This document shows, piece after piece, positions 25,921 to 34,596 of a stretch of DNA of 37,481 nt. A program made the translations under genes and the position numbers. The notes beneath the pieces were generated by a model. That model saw only the letters and a program-made list of their open reading frames with translations. It ran no database searches and had not been told where the DNA came from. Within the stretch, counting starts at the first letter, position 1. Every line of letters starts with the position of its first letter. Source of the stretch: Verrucomicrobiales bacterium (GTDB taxonomy: Bacteria; Verrucomicrobiota; Verrucomicrobiia; Limisphaerales; UBA9464); assembly GCA_005793375.1 (NCBI GenBank), contig SXSK01000268.1, positions 1-37,481 of the forward strand, written 5' to 3'.

Positions 25921-27048
25921 TTATTTCGAAGACAGAATGGGCGTGCCCTGGGCATCGGTAATTCGCAATTGAAACTCCCACTCCACGGTCCATTCCTCCT
26001 TTTGTTCATTCTGGAGGCATTTCACTAAAATCGTATTGCGTCCCGGCTTGAGCTCCGCTCGCAATCGGTACTGATCAATTTCAGCACCTCGATGATACTC
26101 TTCACGCCCAAAAAGGTACTGTCCATTGAGCCAGATCTTCCAAGCGTTTTTGCAGCCCAATCGTAATTCCATGGTCTGAGCTTTGTCCGAATAGAATTCT
26201 CCAAGAGCATATCCACCGGCGCCCTTCAATTGGGTGAACGGCTTATTGAAATCAACCAAACCATACTCAGATTTGGTCTCGTAATCCTGCCATCGAACCT
26301 TGCCGGTCATCGACTCATACTCCGCTCCCAAATCCGCATTGTGCTCCGGAGCAAAGGCTTTCTCAAAACCCACACCGGCCACATTATTAAACGGAGCCAC
26401 CAATTTCCAACGGGTCAACCAGCCGAAGGTCTGTTGTAAATCCACCGTCTGACCCAAATCCCGCAACGCCTTGGCCGCCGATTCAATCTGATCGATATCG
26501 CGCGCATGGTTTAAGGCACGCCGATAGGCGGCCACAGCCTCATCCTTCTTCCCTCCACCTTGCGCTGCACCTGCCTCAGTCAGCACCGTCGCCACCGCAT
26601 CCCGGCGCAATTCATTGCTCGGATCATTCAAGAAGGCCGCAAGCATCCGCCGAGCTCCATCCGGATCCGCGCGCTGAATCAATTCGTACGCCAAGCGACG
26701 AGCGCGCGGGTGATGCGCCGTGTTCTCCAAAAATCGATTGAGCTCGCGCAACGGAAGTCGGCCGTCTGCCGTCCCTGCGATCGTGTCCACGGCGGATCTC
26801 AGCCAATTCAGCGAGTAGTCATTGGCTCCGTCCATTGCCGTCAACACTTCCGGCAAGACCGAAGGAGGTTCCTTCGACAACCGTTTCCAAGCGCCTTGGG
26901 CAGCCGCTGTCCCTTGACCTTGTGGTCCAACGTTTTTGATTGCTGCCAACGCTTCAATAACTGAACCCGCGGCCGCCGCCGCCGGCAGCGTCCAAACAGC
27001 CTGGCCAATACTCAATGCGCCAAGGACGATCCATGTCTTTGTTTTCAT
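25921..27048 (-). CDS. Secreted protein with helical repeats and a C-terminal beta-sandwich (unknown function)
   Basis: 375 residues from ATG 27048; an upstream TTG would add five residues. The N-terminal signal (KTKTWIVLGALSIGQAVWTLPAAAAAG) is followed by a helical region (~30-200) like HEAT/TPR repeats (NDPSNELRRDAVATVLTEAG, DEAVAAYRRALNHARD). The last ~110 residues contain NAWKIWLNGQYLFGREEYHRG and LKPGRNTILVKCLQNEQ. This is the signature of a galactose-binding/PA14-like sandwich often seen in Planctomycetes and Verrucomicrobia secreted proteins. A substrate-binding or scaffold role alongside the adjacent PQQ-like propeller is plausible. No catalytic motif is visible. Confidence 0.75.
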   Translation of the reverse strand: MKTKTWIVLGALSIGQAVWTLPAAAAAGSVIEALAAIKNVGPQGQGTAAAQGAWKRLSKEPPSVLPEVLTAMDGANDYSLNWLRSAVDTIAGTADGRLPLRELNRFLENTAHHPRARRLAYELIQRADPDGARRMLAAFLNDPSNELRRDAVATVLTEAGAAQGGGKKDEAVAAYRRALNHARDIDQIESAAKALRDLGQTVDLQQTFGWLTRWKLVAPFNNVAGVGFEKAFAPEHNADLGAEYESMTGKVRWQDYETKSEYGLVDFNKPFTQLKGAGGYALGEFYSDKAQTMELRLGCKNAWKIWLNGQYLFGREEYHRGAEIDQYRLRAELKPGRNTILVKCLQNEQKEEWTVEWEFQLRITDAQGTPILSSK

Positions 27049-27214
27049 AATTGTCTTCGCCAACTCAACTCATCTGCAATCAGGTTGAGGTACTTCTCGC
27101 TTCCGCTACCACCATCCATCGACGGCCCATCATTTATGTCCTTTCAAGAATCGCAACGCATAAAGAAGGGCAACAGCACCCACAGAGGCGGTAATCAAGG
27201 AACTCACCCCATCG
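27049..27214. other. Intergenic region between DUF1501 and secreted-protein genes
   Basis: This is a 166-base gap within the minus-strand cluster. I find no ORF, strong hairpin or repeat. It may contain a promoter for the three-gene tail (secreted protein, propeller, pseudopilin), but no box is convincing. Confidence 0.35.
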
Positions 27215-28684
27215 CTAAGCCGACACGATCCGCTGAAGCACCGACCCGCCGACATCCGTCAACCGTTCATCGCGGCCGCTGTGCAAGTGGGTCAACCTTA
27301 AGTGATCCAGACCCATCAGATGGAGTATCGTCGCGTGGATGTCATTGATATGTGCCCGACCTTCGATCGCATTGAGTCCAATCTCATCGGTAGCCCCATA
27401 AATCATCCCCGGCCGCACTCCGCCTCCGGCAAACCACATCGTGAATCCAGTCGCGTTATGGTCTCGGCCTCGACTGCCCTTCTGACTTACCGGCGTCCGC
27501 CCAAACTCACCACCCCAGACCACCAGTGTGTCGTCCAACAATCCCCGCCGCTTCAGGTCCGTCAACAACGCGGAGACGGGCCGATCCGTCGCACCACACA
27601 TCCTGGCGTGATTCGCATTCACATCATCGTGAGCGTCCCATTGCCAGGCAACCGGGCCGCCTCCGGAATACAATTGAACAAACCGAACCCCTCGTTCCAT
27701 CAAACGCCGCGCAATAAGGCATCGCGTGCCAAACTCCGATGTCACCGGATTGTCGAGTCCGTAGAGCGATCGTGTCTCCCTCGATTCACGAGTGGTATCC
27801 ACGGCTTCCGGAGCTTCTGCCTGCATTCGAAACGCCAGTTCATAACTGGAGATTCGAGCCTCCAATTCCGTGTCGTCCGGTTTCAGTTGCCGACGATTCA
27901 GCTGCTGGGTGTAGTCCAAAATTCGACGCTGACGCCGGCGATCAAAGGCAGGGTCGTCCGAGGCCAGATTCACAATCGGATTGGCTCCCGGTCGAAACAG
28001 TGTCCCCTGCTGTGACGCCGGCAGAAATCCAGCGCTCCAGCAGGGAGCGCCGCCCTCGGGGGTCCCCTGAGGCTGCGCCATGACGACGAACGACGGTAAG
28101 TTGTCCGATTCATTGCCCAGACCGTATGTAATCCAACTCCCAAGACTCGGATATCCCATAAGAATCCGTCCGGAGTTCATCTGATAATGTGCCGGAGCGT
28201 GGATAACGCTGTCGACGGCACATGACCGCACCAACGTGATGGTGTCCGCGTGCGAATGCATGTGCGGGATGAGATCCGACATGTCCATTCCAGACTGGCC
28301 GTAGCGACCCCAAGTACGGGTACTTCCCAAGCAGATCGGATCCGACTCCAGGAACTGGCTGTTGATAGAGCCAAAACTGGACGGCAGCCGCTTTCCATGG
28401 AGGCGATCCAACGCGGGTTTCGGGTCGAAAAGTTCCAGCTGACTGGGTCCCCCGACCATGAAAAGGAAGATGCAACGTTTTGCCCGCGCGGGAAAATGTG
28501 GGCCACGAAGTTTGGCTCCACTAATCGATGACGCCTGGACTGCATCACGTGAAAGCAATTGCACCAAGGCCAATGCTCCAAAGCCTTGACCTGCTGTTTC
28601 CAAAAAGCGCCGACGCGACAAGGGGCGTGGTGCAGCTGACCCTGGCTCAGAGCTGCCTACAAGTGTGGGTAACTCATGGGACAT
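27215..28684 (-). CDS. DUF1501 (sulfatase-fold) protein with Tat signal
   Basis: 489 residues from ATG 28684. PLSRRRFLETAGQGFGALALVQLL is a twin-arginine signal. The body contains KRCIFLFMVGGPSQLELFDPKPAL, CLIARRLMERGVRFVQLYSGG, WDAHDDVNANH, LVVWGGEFGRTPVSQ and GRDHNATGFTMWFAGGGVRPGMIYG. This is the full motif set of DUF1501, an alkaline-phosphatase/sulfatase-superfamily fold whose biochemical role is unknown. In PVC bacteria it is nearly always paired with DUF1549/DUF1553, as here. Its start overlaps the upstream gene's stop by 11 bases, indicating co-translation. Exported folded, presumably to the periplasm. Confidence 0.92.
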   Translation of the reverse strand: MSHELPTLVGSSEPGSAAPRPLSRRRFLETAGQGFGALALVQLLSRDAVQASSISGAKLRGPHFPARAKRCIFLFMVGGPSQLELFDPKPALDRLHGKRLPSSFGSINSQFLESDPICLGSTRTWGRYGQSGMDMSDLIPHMHSHADTITLVRSCAVDSVIHAPAHYQMNSGRILMGYPSLGSWITYGLGNESDNLPSFVVMAQPQGTPEGGAPCWSAGFLPASQQGTLFRPGANPIVNLASDDPAFDRRRQRRILDYTQQLNRRQLKPDDTELEARISSYELAFRMQAEAPEAVDTTRESRETRSLYGLDNPVTSEFGTRCLIARRLMERGVRFVQLYSGGGPVAWQWDAHDDVNANHARMCGATDRPVSALLTDLKRRGLLDDTLVVWGGEFGRTPVSQKGSRGRDHNATGFTMWFAGGGVRPGMIYGATDEIGLNAIEGRAHINDIHATILHLMGLDHLRLTHLHSGRDERLTDVGGSVLQRIVSA

Positions 28685-30899
28685 AAACAAATTCGTTGCT
28701 GTTCAGCAGCGCCAGCGCGAGGTCGGTCCAACGATCCTCAACCGGCCCCGAATCGGACGCCAAAAAGGCTCGAGTCCAGTGCAATTCCTCTGCTGAAGGT
28801 GTGCGCGCAAAACATCGAAGAAACGATTCCCGAATCCGAACCTCATCGCCATGGGGAATCGCGAGCAATTCAATTGCGAATGCCCGGGAAGCTCGCTGGG
28901 CAAAACCGCTGTTCAACATCACCAACGCCTGTGGCGCGTGCGTGCTGACCGAACGTTGCGGGCATGGTGTCAGGGCATCCGGCGCATCAAATGCGTCAAA
29001 CATTGGATAGTGAACGTTCCGTTTTCGATGAAGATAAATTGAACGTCGCCCATATTCCGCAGCATCCTTGTCCACTGCCCACAAGTCCACCACCTCGGCT
29101 TCCGTAAAAATCAATTCGCGCACCTCCGGTTCCAGTGGAGGTCGCACCCCAGGCCCACCCGAGCGGTAGTTTATTAATCCCGACACCTGCAGTGTGGCAT
29201 CTCGAAGTCCTTCGGCTTCCATCCGTCGCCGATTCATCCGCCACAATCGTCGATTCTCGGGATCCTTGGCCACTCCCGAGGCACTCGCCTCCCGAGACGA
29301 GCGCTGGTACCCATTCGAGGTCACCATCAACCGATGAAGGCTCTTCAAGCGCCACCCGTTTCGGATCAACTCCGATGCCAGCCAATCCAGCAGTGGTTGA
29401 TTCACCGGAATCTCACCGCGCGTGCCAAAATCAGATGGCGTTCCGACAAGTCCTTTCCCGAAGTGATGCAACCAAAGACGATTCACCATCACGCGGGCTG
29501 TCAGCGGGTGCACCGAGTCCGCCAACCACTGCGCCAATGCCAGGCGACGCCCCGACTTCCGTTCCGCCAGTGCTCGTTCCGGACTGAATGACAGATCCGG
29601 ACTCCCCATCGCTTTGGCCAGAATTAAAGGCGCACCCGGACGCACCACCGATTGCTTGTGTTTTGCGTTGCCTCGGCGCAGCACGTGGGTCTCCGGAAGT
29701 TTGTCCGCAGCCACTTTCTCGGTCATTGCCATGGCATGGGCTGGCGGGCGTGGGAGTTGTAACTCCAGCTCATGAATCTGGCGTTTTAACCTTTCGCGAA
29801 TGGTTTTGTCGGCGGCATGTTCATCAACGGCCTCCGCAATTTCTTCCCACGTCACGCGCAAGGCCACGTTGGTCCCCTCAAACAACCGCTCTTCTTCGGG
29901 CGTCCGTTCTTCCTTTTTCTTGGCGCGAACCGCTCGTTCTTGCACAGTAAGTTCACCCTCTTTGCGCTTCAGCAATCGGTCGCGATAGGGTGCTTCCAAC
30001 GCCGCCTTCGAGGCTTCTATGGGCTTGATAAGCGCCTTGATCCGCGAAGTCTCGCGTTCCACAAATTGCTTCTCGGACTCGTCATGAATCGGGATCTCAG
30101 TCAGTTCCGCCCCGGCGAAACATGCTTGCAACCGATAATAATCCGTCATTGGAAGGGGATCGAATTTATGGTCGTGGCAACGAGCGCAACCCAAGGTTAA
30201 CCCCATAAACACCGAACCCACAGTGGTGGTTACCCCGATCAACTCATTCTGCCTCCGTTCCTCCGGATCAATATTCCCTGAAACCACCTCGAGTGGACCG
30301 CTCCGGCCAAATCCCGAGGCGATCAACGCATCCGGATTTCCAGGCGCCACTTCATCGCCGGCAATCTGCCACCGCAGGAATTGGTCGTAGGGCATGTCCT
30401 GGTTGAACGCCCGGATCACCCAATCCCGATAGCGCCACGCGTCCGGGCGGTCCGCGTCGAGCTCAAAACCGTTGGAATCCGCATAATGCGCCAAGTCAAG
30501 CCAGTGCTGGGCCCAGCGCTCGCCGTAGGCCGAGGATGCTAACAGGCGATCCACCATTCGCAGATAAGCTCCCTGCGAGGCGTCCGACAAAAAATCACTG
30601 ACCGCTGCCGACGTCGGTAAGAGGCCGGTCAGGTCGTAGGTCACGCGCCTCAGCAACTCCACCTTCGAAGCCAATCCAACGCTCTCAATCCCATGTTCCG
30701 CCAATGCCACGTCCAAAAACGCATCAATTGGATTCACCGACACCGGGGCAATCTCAGAAGTCGGTGGCAACACAACACCGAGCGGCCGGAACGCCCAATG
30801 GACGGAGTTGGACGAGGATCCTCCCTCCGCTTGTAGCCCAACAGCGTTTCCAGCAAGAATCATGCCCAGCGCCCAAAGCACCGTGCATAGCCGAGCCAT
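28674..30899 (-). CDS. DUF1549/DUF1553 (PSCyt2-PSD1) secreted protein
   Basis: 741 residues from ATG 30899. The signal is MARLCTVLWALGMILAGNAVGLQA, followed by HWAFRPL, the family's mature start. DUF1549 (PSCyt2) spans ~50-260: NPIDAFLDVALAEHG, LLRRVTYDLTGLLPT, YGERWAQHWLDLAHYADSNG and GCARCHDHKFDP. The last carries a CxxCH (C238, C241, H242) that could bind haem c. DUF1553 (PSD1) covers the C-terminal half: ARVMVNRLWLHHFGKGLVGTPSDFG, HRLMVTSNGYQ, NRRRMEAEGLRDA and LLNSNEFVYVP at the end. The cytochrome c-like PSCyt1 domain often found upstream is absent. The family is paired with DUF1501 proteins; its function is unknown. Confidence 0.92.
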   Translation of the reverse strand: MARLCTVLWALGMILAGNAVGLQAEGGSSSNSVHWAFRPLGVVLPPTSEIAPVSVNPIDAFLDVALAEHGIESVGLASKVELLRRVTYDLTGLLPTSAAVSDFLSDASQGAYLRMVDRLLASSAYGERWAQHWLDLAHYADSNGFELDADRPDAWRYRDWVIRAFNQDMPYDQFLRWQIAGDEVAPGNPDALIASGFGRSGPLEVVSGNIDPEERRQNELIGVTTTVGSVFMGLTLGCARCHDHKFDPLPMTDYYRLQACFAGAELTEIPIHDESEKQFVERETSRIKALIKPIEASKAALEAPYRDRLLKRKEGELTVQERAVRAKKKEERTPEEERLFEGTNVALRVTWEEIAEAVDEHAADKTIRERLKRQIHELELQLPRPPAHAMAMTEKVAADKLPETHVLRRGNAKHKQSVVRPGAPLILAKAMGSPDLSFSPERALAERKSGRRLALAQWLADSVHPLTARVMVNRLWLHHFGKGLVGTPSDFGTRGEIPVNQPLLDWLASELIRNGWRLKSLHRLMVTSNGYQRSSREASASGVAKDPENRRLWRMNRRRMEAEGLRDATLQVSGLINYRSGGPGVRPPLEPEVRELIFTEAEVVDLWAVDKDAAEYGRRSIYLHRKRNVHYPMFDAFDAPDALTPCPQRSVSTHAPQALVMLNSGFAQRASRAFAIELLAIPHGDEVRIRESFLRCFARTPSAEELHWTRAFLASDSGPVEDRWTDLALALLNSNEFVYVP

Positions 30900-30963
30900 G
30901 AGTTGTTCGCGTCCAACCACCCTTCTAAAAGACGCCAAGTCGCTCTTCCATGCAATGCCGTTC

Positions 30964-31737
30964 TCAACCGTAACGGCCTTCGATGTATTCGGCGGTCTTG
31001 GCATTCTTGGGCGTCAGGAACAACTCCTCGGTCCGGGAGTGCTCCACGACCTCGCCCATTAGCATGAAGATGCACTCGTCGCTCGATCGCCGCGCCTGCA
31101 TCATATTGTGGGTCACGATCACCATGGTGTACCGCCCTTTCAAGGAGAACATCAGCTCTTCAATCGCGCGGGTCCCATCCACATCCAGCGCACTGCACGG
31201 CTCGTCCATCAAAATAATCTCCGGCTTCAGCGGCAGGAGACGCGCAATGCACAGTTTTTGTTGCTGCTCCAATTGCAACCCCACGGCCTTGTCATTAAGA
31301 CGATCCTTTAAATCCGTCCAAAGCCCCACCTCCGTCAACGCCACTTCCACTGCCGCGTCCAATTCGGACTTCTTCACACCGCCCTCGCTGTGGATGCGCA
31401 ACCCAAACACCACGTTTTCATACACCGATATCGGCAGCGGATTCGGCCGCTGAAACACCATGCCGATCGCCTTCCGAAGCGAGATCAAGGAAACATCCGG
31501 ATCGTAGATGTTCTTATCCAAAATCCGAATTTCTCCCGTGGTCGTCACATAACCACAGCGCTCGTTCACCCGATTAAAACACCGCAGCAACGTGGTCTTG
31601 CCACAGCCGCTCGGCCCAATCAGTGAGGTGATAAGCCCTTGACGGATGTTCAAATTGACCTGCTTCAACGCCTGAAACTTCGCGTACCAGAGTGAAAGGT
31701 CGCGAGTGGTAATGCAAAATTGAGAGTCGTCGCTCAT
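30964..31737 (-). CDS. pstB: Phosphate ABC transporter ATPase, PstB paralogue with altered signature motif
   Basis: 257 residues from ATG 31737, overlapping the preceding stop by four bases (ATGA). Walker A GPSGCGKTTLL, Q-loop MVFQRPNPLPISVYENV (Q96), Walker B IILMDEPCSALD and H-loop VTHNMMQA (H210) are intact and PstB-like. The ABC signature, normally LSGGQQQR, reads LQLEQQQK at residues 154-161, so both glycines and the serine are lost. The ending AEYIEGRYG matches PstB. Such a subunit cannot complete the partner's ATP site normally. With the other PstB in the operon it could form a heterodimer with one complete site. It is the last gene of the pst operon; the next gene starts 64 bases away. 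Confidence 0.88.
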   Translation of the reverse strand: MSDDSQFCITTRDLSLWYAKFQALKQVNLNIRQGLITSLIGPSGCGKTTLLRCFNRVNERCGYVTTTGEIRILDKNIYDPDVSLISLRKAIGMVFQRPNPLPISVYENVVFGLRIHSEGGVKKSELDAAVEVALTEVGLWTDLKDRLNDKAVGLQLEQQQKLCIARLLPLKPEIILMDEPCSALDVDGTRAIEELMFSLKGRYTMVIVTHNMMQARRSSDECIFMLMGEVVEHSRTEELFLTPKNAKTAEYIEGRYG

Positions 31738-32495
31738 CCAAAAATCCCGTTGACGTAATCCGCAGTCCGTCTGTCCTTGGGCGAATCCCCAAAAATCACC
31801 TCTGTGGCCCCGATTTCCACCATTTCTCCATTCCAAAGAAACAGAGTCCGATCCGCCAAACGCCGGGCCTGCTGAACGAGGTTGGTCACCAAAATAATGG
31901 TCATCTCGCGCCGAAGTTCTTTCAGCACATCTTCAATCCGCATCGTCGTCACCGGGTCGATCGCTATGCTAAATTCGTCCAGACACAGAATCTCGGGTGA
32001 ATGGGAAAGCGCGCGGGCGATGGTCAATCGTTGCTGCTGACCTCCGCTCAACTTGGTGCCCAGGGAATCCAATCGATCCTTAACTTCTTCCCATAGAGCC
32101 GCCTGTCGAAGGCACCGCTCCACCAGATGGTCGAGGTTCGACCGGCCGTTCATCCCGGCAGCGCGGGGCGCGAAGGCGACGTTGTCGTAAATGCTTAACG
32201 GAAGCCCCACCGGCAACGGGGCGACCATACCGATCTTTCGACGCAATCCGTACACATCGTCCACCTGATGAACATCATCGCCGTCCACGAGGATCTCACC
32301 CGTCATCCGTGAACCCGCCGTAAACTCGAGCGTCCGGTTGATTGCCCGGAGCAGAGTTGTCTTTCCCGATTGAGCAGGGCCGATCACGCCCAAGATTTCA
32401 TGCGGCATGACATCAAAAGAAAACCCCCGGTGAACCTGTTTGGGTCCATACCAAGTACGAAGATCTCGGACGGAAACTTTGGGATTGGATGCCAT
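31734..32495 (-). CDS. pstB: Phosphate ABC transporter ATPase, PstB paralogue lacking Q-loop Gln and H-loop His
   Basis: 253 residues. Walker A IGPAQSGKTTLLRAINR (K45) and signature LSGGQQQR (149-156) are intact, and Walker B is ILCLDEFSIAID, keeping the catalytic Glu. Two motifs are altered. The Q-loop reads MVAPLPVGLPLSIYDNV, with Pro93 where PstB has Gln. The H-loop reads VTNLVQQA, with Asn205 for His. These losses predict weak or no hydrolysis in the site built on this subunit's Walker motifs, while its LSGGQ could serve the partner's site. It sits 30 bases after pstA and overlaps the second pstB, so the two are made together. Confidence 0.88.
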   Translation of the reverse strand: MASNPKVSVRDLRTWYGPKQVHRGFSFDVMPHEILGVIGPAQSGKTTLLRAINRTLEFTAGSRMTGEILVDGDDVHQVDDVYGLRRKIGMVAPLPVGLPLSIYDNVAFAPRAAGMNGRSNLDHLVERCLRQAALWEEVKDRLDSLGTKLSGGQQQRLTIARALSHSPEILCLDEFSIAIDPVTTMRIEDVLKELRREMTIILVTNLVQQARRLADRTLFLWNGEMVEIGATEVIFGDSPKDRRTADYVNGIFG

Positions 32496-32525
32496 AAGCT
32501 CTCGATGAAGGAAGCAAAACCGGTA

Positions 32526-33461
32526 TTACCACTTTTTGCGGGAGCGCAGATAAACCCGGAAGCCGATGGCCGTCGCATTCACCAACAATACCAACCCCAC
32601 AAGCACTGTCGCAATCGCGTAAGGAACTGCTTCCGGGACATTATTGGCCTGAGTCGCCACGTAGTAAAGATGCATGGATAATGCCATGCATTGGTCTTTG
32701 ATGGGATGGTACAGAAACCATCCACTATCTTGGAGCGACTTCCATGTGGCGACACCGGTCAACATGACCGGTGCTGTCTCGCCGGCGGTGCGACTCACCT
32801 GCAAAATCACTCCGGTCAAAATCCCGCTGATGGAGTTGGGTAGGACAATCTTCCAAATCGTTTGCCAACGCGTCGCTCCCACGTTCCAACAAGCTTCTCG
32901 GAAGCTCCTCGGCACCGCTGCCAACGCTTCCTTGGTCGACGCGATGATGACCGGCAGCGTCATGACCGCCAGGGTCAATGCGGCCGCCAGGATGGATTTT
33001 CTTCCCTGGTTGAAATTGGCAAAATAGACGAACGCCCCCACACCGAACAACCCGTGCACAATGCTGGGGACTCCCGCCAGATTCACCACGGCCAAGTTCA
33101 CCACCCGATTAAACCAATTCTCTTTGGCATACTCATTTAAATAAACCGCCGCGAGCACGCCGATCGGAGCGGAGACGGCCAGGGAAATGGCGACGATGTA
33201 GATCGTGCCCACAATGGCGGCCCAGATCCCCCCCTTCGCCCCGCCACTTCGGGGATTTTCGGTCAAAAATTCCCAGGAAATTGCCGGGGCTCCATGCACG
33301 ATAATATACCCCAAAATCAACAGCAACGGGACCACAATACTCGCCGCCATAAAGGCAAAGAAACCTCGGGCAATCCACTCAGCTCGTTGTTTCTTTCGAA
33401 CAAACTCGGTCTCCACGAACCGCGGCACGGCGCTCGAGGTAGAACGTTCGGTTGAATTCAT
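32526..33461 (-). CDS. pstA: Phosphate ABC transporter permease PstA
   Basis: 311 residues with about six transmembrane helices. The EAA coupling loop is STKEALAAVPRSFREACWNVGATRWQTIWKIVLPNSISGI, followed by SRTAGETAPVMLTG, characteristic of PstA. HGAPAISWEFLTENPRSGGAKGGIWAAIVGTIYIV is the typical N-terminal part. It pairs with PstC to form the inner-membrane channel. Its ATG overlaps the pstC stop by four bases (33458-33461). Confidence 0.94.
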   Translation of the reverse strand: MNSTERSTSSAVPRFVETEFVRKKQRAEWIARGFFAFMAASIVVPLLLILGYIIVHGAPAISWEFLTENPRSGGAKGGIWAAIVGTIYIVAISLAVSAPIGVLAAVYLNEYAKENWFNRVVNLAVVNLAGVPSIVHGLFGVGAFVYFANFNQGRKSILAAALTLAVMTLPVIIASTKEALAAVPRSFREACWNVGATRWQTIWKIVLPNSISGILTGVILQVSRTAGETAPVMLTGVATWKSLQDSGWFLYHPIKDQCMALSMHLYYVATQANNVPEAVPYAIATVLVGLVLLVNATAIGFRVYLRSRKKW

Positions 33462-34372
33462 TGGCGCCGCACTCCTTTCACAATCAGATCCGCCGCAAGA
33501 TTCACCACGAAGGTGATGCTAAAGAGCAACACTCCGATCAGGAATAATACTTGGTAATGGGGTGAGCCTTGCGAGGTTTCGCCCAACTCCGCCGCAATCG
33601 TCGCGGTCAAGGTCCGGACCGGATCAAAAATCGAATGCGGAATTTTAACCGCGTGCCCCGTGGCCATCAACACGGCCATGGTCTCGCCGATCGCCCGGCC
33701 AACTCCCAGCAATACTGCGGCGAGCAAACCGTTGCGGCCAGCTGGAATCAACACCCTATAAATAGTCTGCCATCGCGTCGCCCCCAACGCCAAGGCGGCT
33801 TCACGGTACGTGTCGGGCACCGCTTTCAAGGCGTCTTCTCCAATGCTGACCATGATCGGTACGCTCATGAGCGCCAATAGAATGGCTGCATTGAACAAAT
33901 TCACACCCACCGGGACTTGAAACACCGAAATGATCAAGGGACTCATGACCTTGAGCCCAATGAACCCCCACACCACACTTGGAATCGCCGCCAACAACTC
34001 AATCACAATCTTGAGTGTCTCCTTGAGACGACCCGTGCAAAACTCCGAGACAAAAACAGCCGCTCCCAAACCAAATGGAACCGCGATAAGCATGCCCAAC
34101 ACGGTGACGCTCATCGTTCCCACAATGAGTGCCCAGGCGCCGTACTTCGGTTGCACACTCGATGTCGGAATCCACTCCGAACTAAACAAAAACTGCATCC
34201 AATCCAGCTTTGACAAGAACGGCGCGCCCTCTTTGAAGACAAAGAAGAAAATTCCAAACACGAACAAGATCGCACTAAAGCCGCTGACATGGATCAGGAC
34301 TTCCACCACCCGCTCGGTAACCAACGCTAGGGGACTGCGACGTGCTCGAGTCGGCTTAGGTTCGTCAGTCAT
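33458..34372 (-). CDS. pstC: Phosphate ABC transporter permease PstC
   Basis: 304 residues from ATG 34372; an upstream in-frame start adds 23 unlikely residues. About six helices are seen. The coupling loop ALKAVPDTYREAALALGATRWQTIYRVLIPAG and GVGRAIGETMAVLMATGH identify PstC. EGAPFLSKLDWMQFLFSSEWIPTSS is its usual periplasmic segment. It lies 224 bases after pstS, the only large gap in the operon. Confidence 0.94.
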   Translation of the reverse strand: MTDEPKPTRARRSPLALVTERVVEVLIHVSGFSAILFVFGIFFFVFKEGAPFLSKLDWMQFLFSSEWIPTSSVQPKYGAWALIVGTMSVTVLGMLIAVPFGLGAAVFVSEFCTGRLKETLKIVIELLAAIPSVVWGFIGLKVMSPLIISVFQVPVGVNLFNAAILLALMSVPIMVSIGEDALKAVPDTYREAALALGATRWQTIYRVLIPAGRNGLLAAVLLGVGRAIGETMAVLMATGHAVKIPHSIFDPVRTLTATIAAELGETSQGSPHYQVLFLIGVLLFSITFVVNLAADLIVKGVRRQ

Positions 34373-34596
34373 TGAGTAGGATTTCGCAACCGCTTGGAAC
34401 AGCAACCAATTTGACCGCTTCTGGCGGCCACCCGAAATCACCAGTTCTCATTTTTTGCAGGTTATGCCTGGGCCACCTGTAGGCGGAACTCCAAACCCAC
34501 CGAGCGGCTGTCCACAGGTCGTTCGGAGACCCTCCTTGAGTTGGTTCGAGTTGATCATGAGAATTGCTGCCACAGTTCCTTGGGACTCCAGACAGA
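34373..34596. other. Intra-operon gap (224 bp) between pstS and pstC
   Basis: In many bacteria this gap carries a stem-loop that lets pstS be expressed above the transporter genes. I see only weak pairing, such as the GGTGGCCGCC region near 34430 and CCTGT/ACAGG around 34480-34520. There is no hairpin with a U-run. A 36-codon minus-strand ORF (34448-34558) has no ribosome-binding site and is not called. Confidence 0.35.

Noticed and set aside
34448-34558. 36-codon minus-strand ORF between pstS and pstC
   Set aside because: No ribosome-binding site, Gly/Pro-rich tail and no recognisable motif; consistent with chance.
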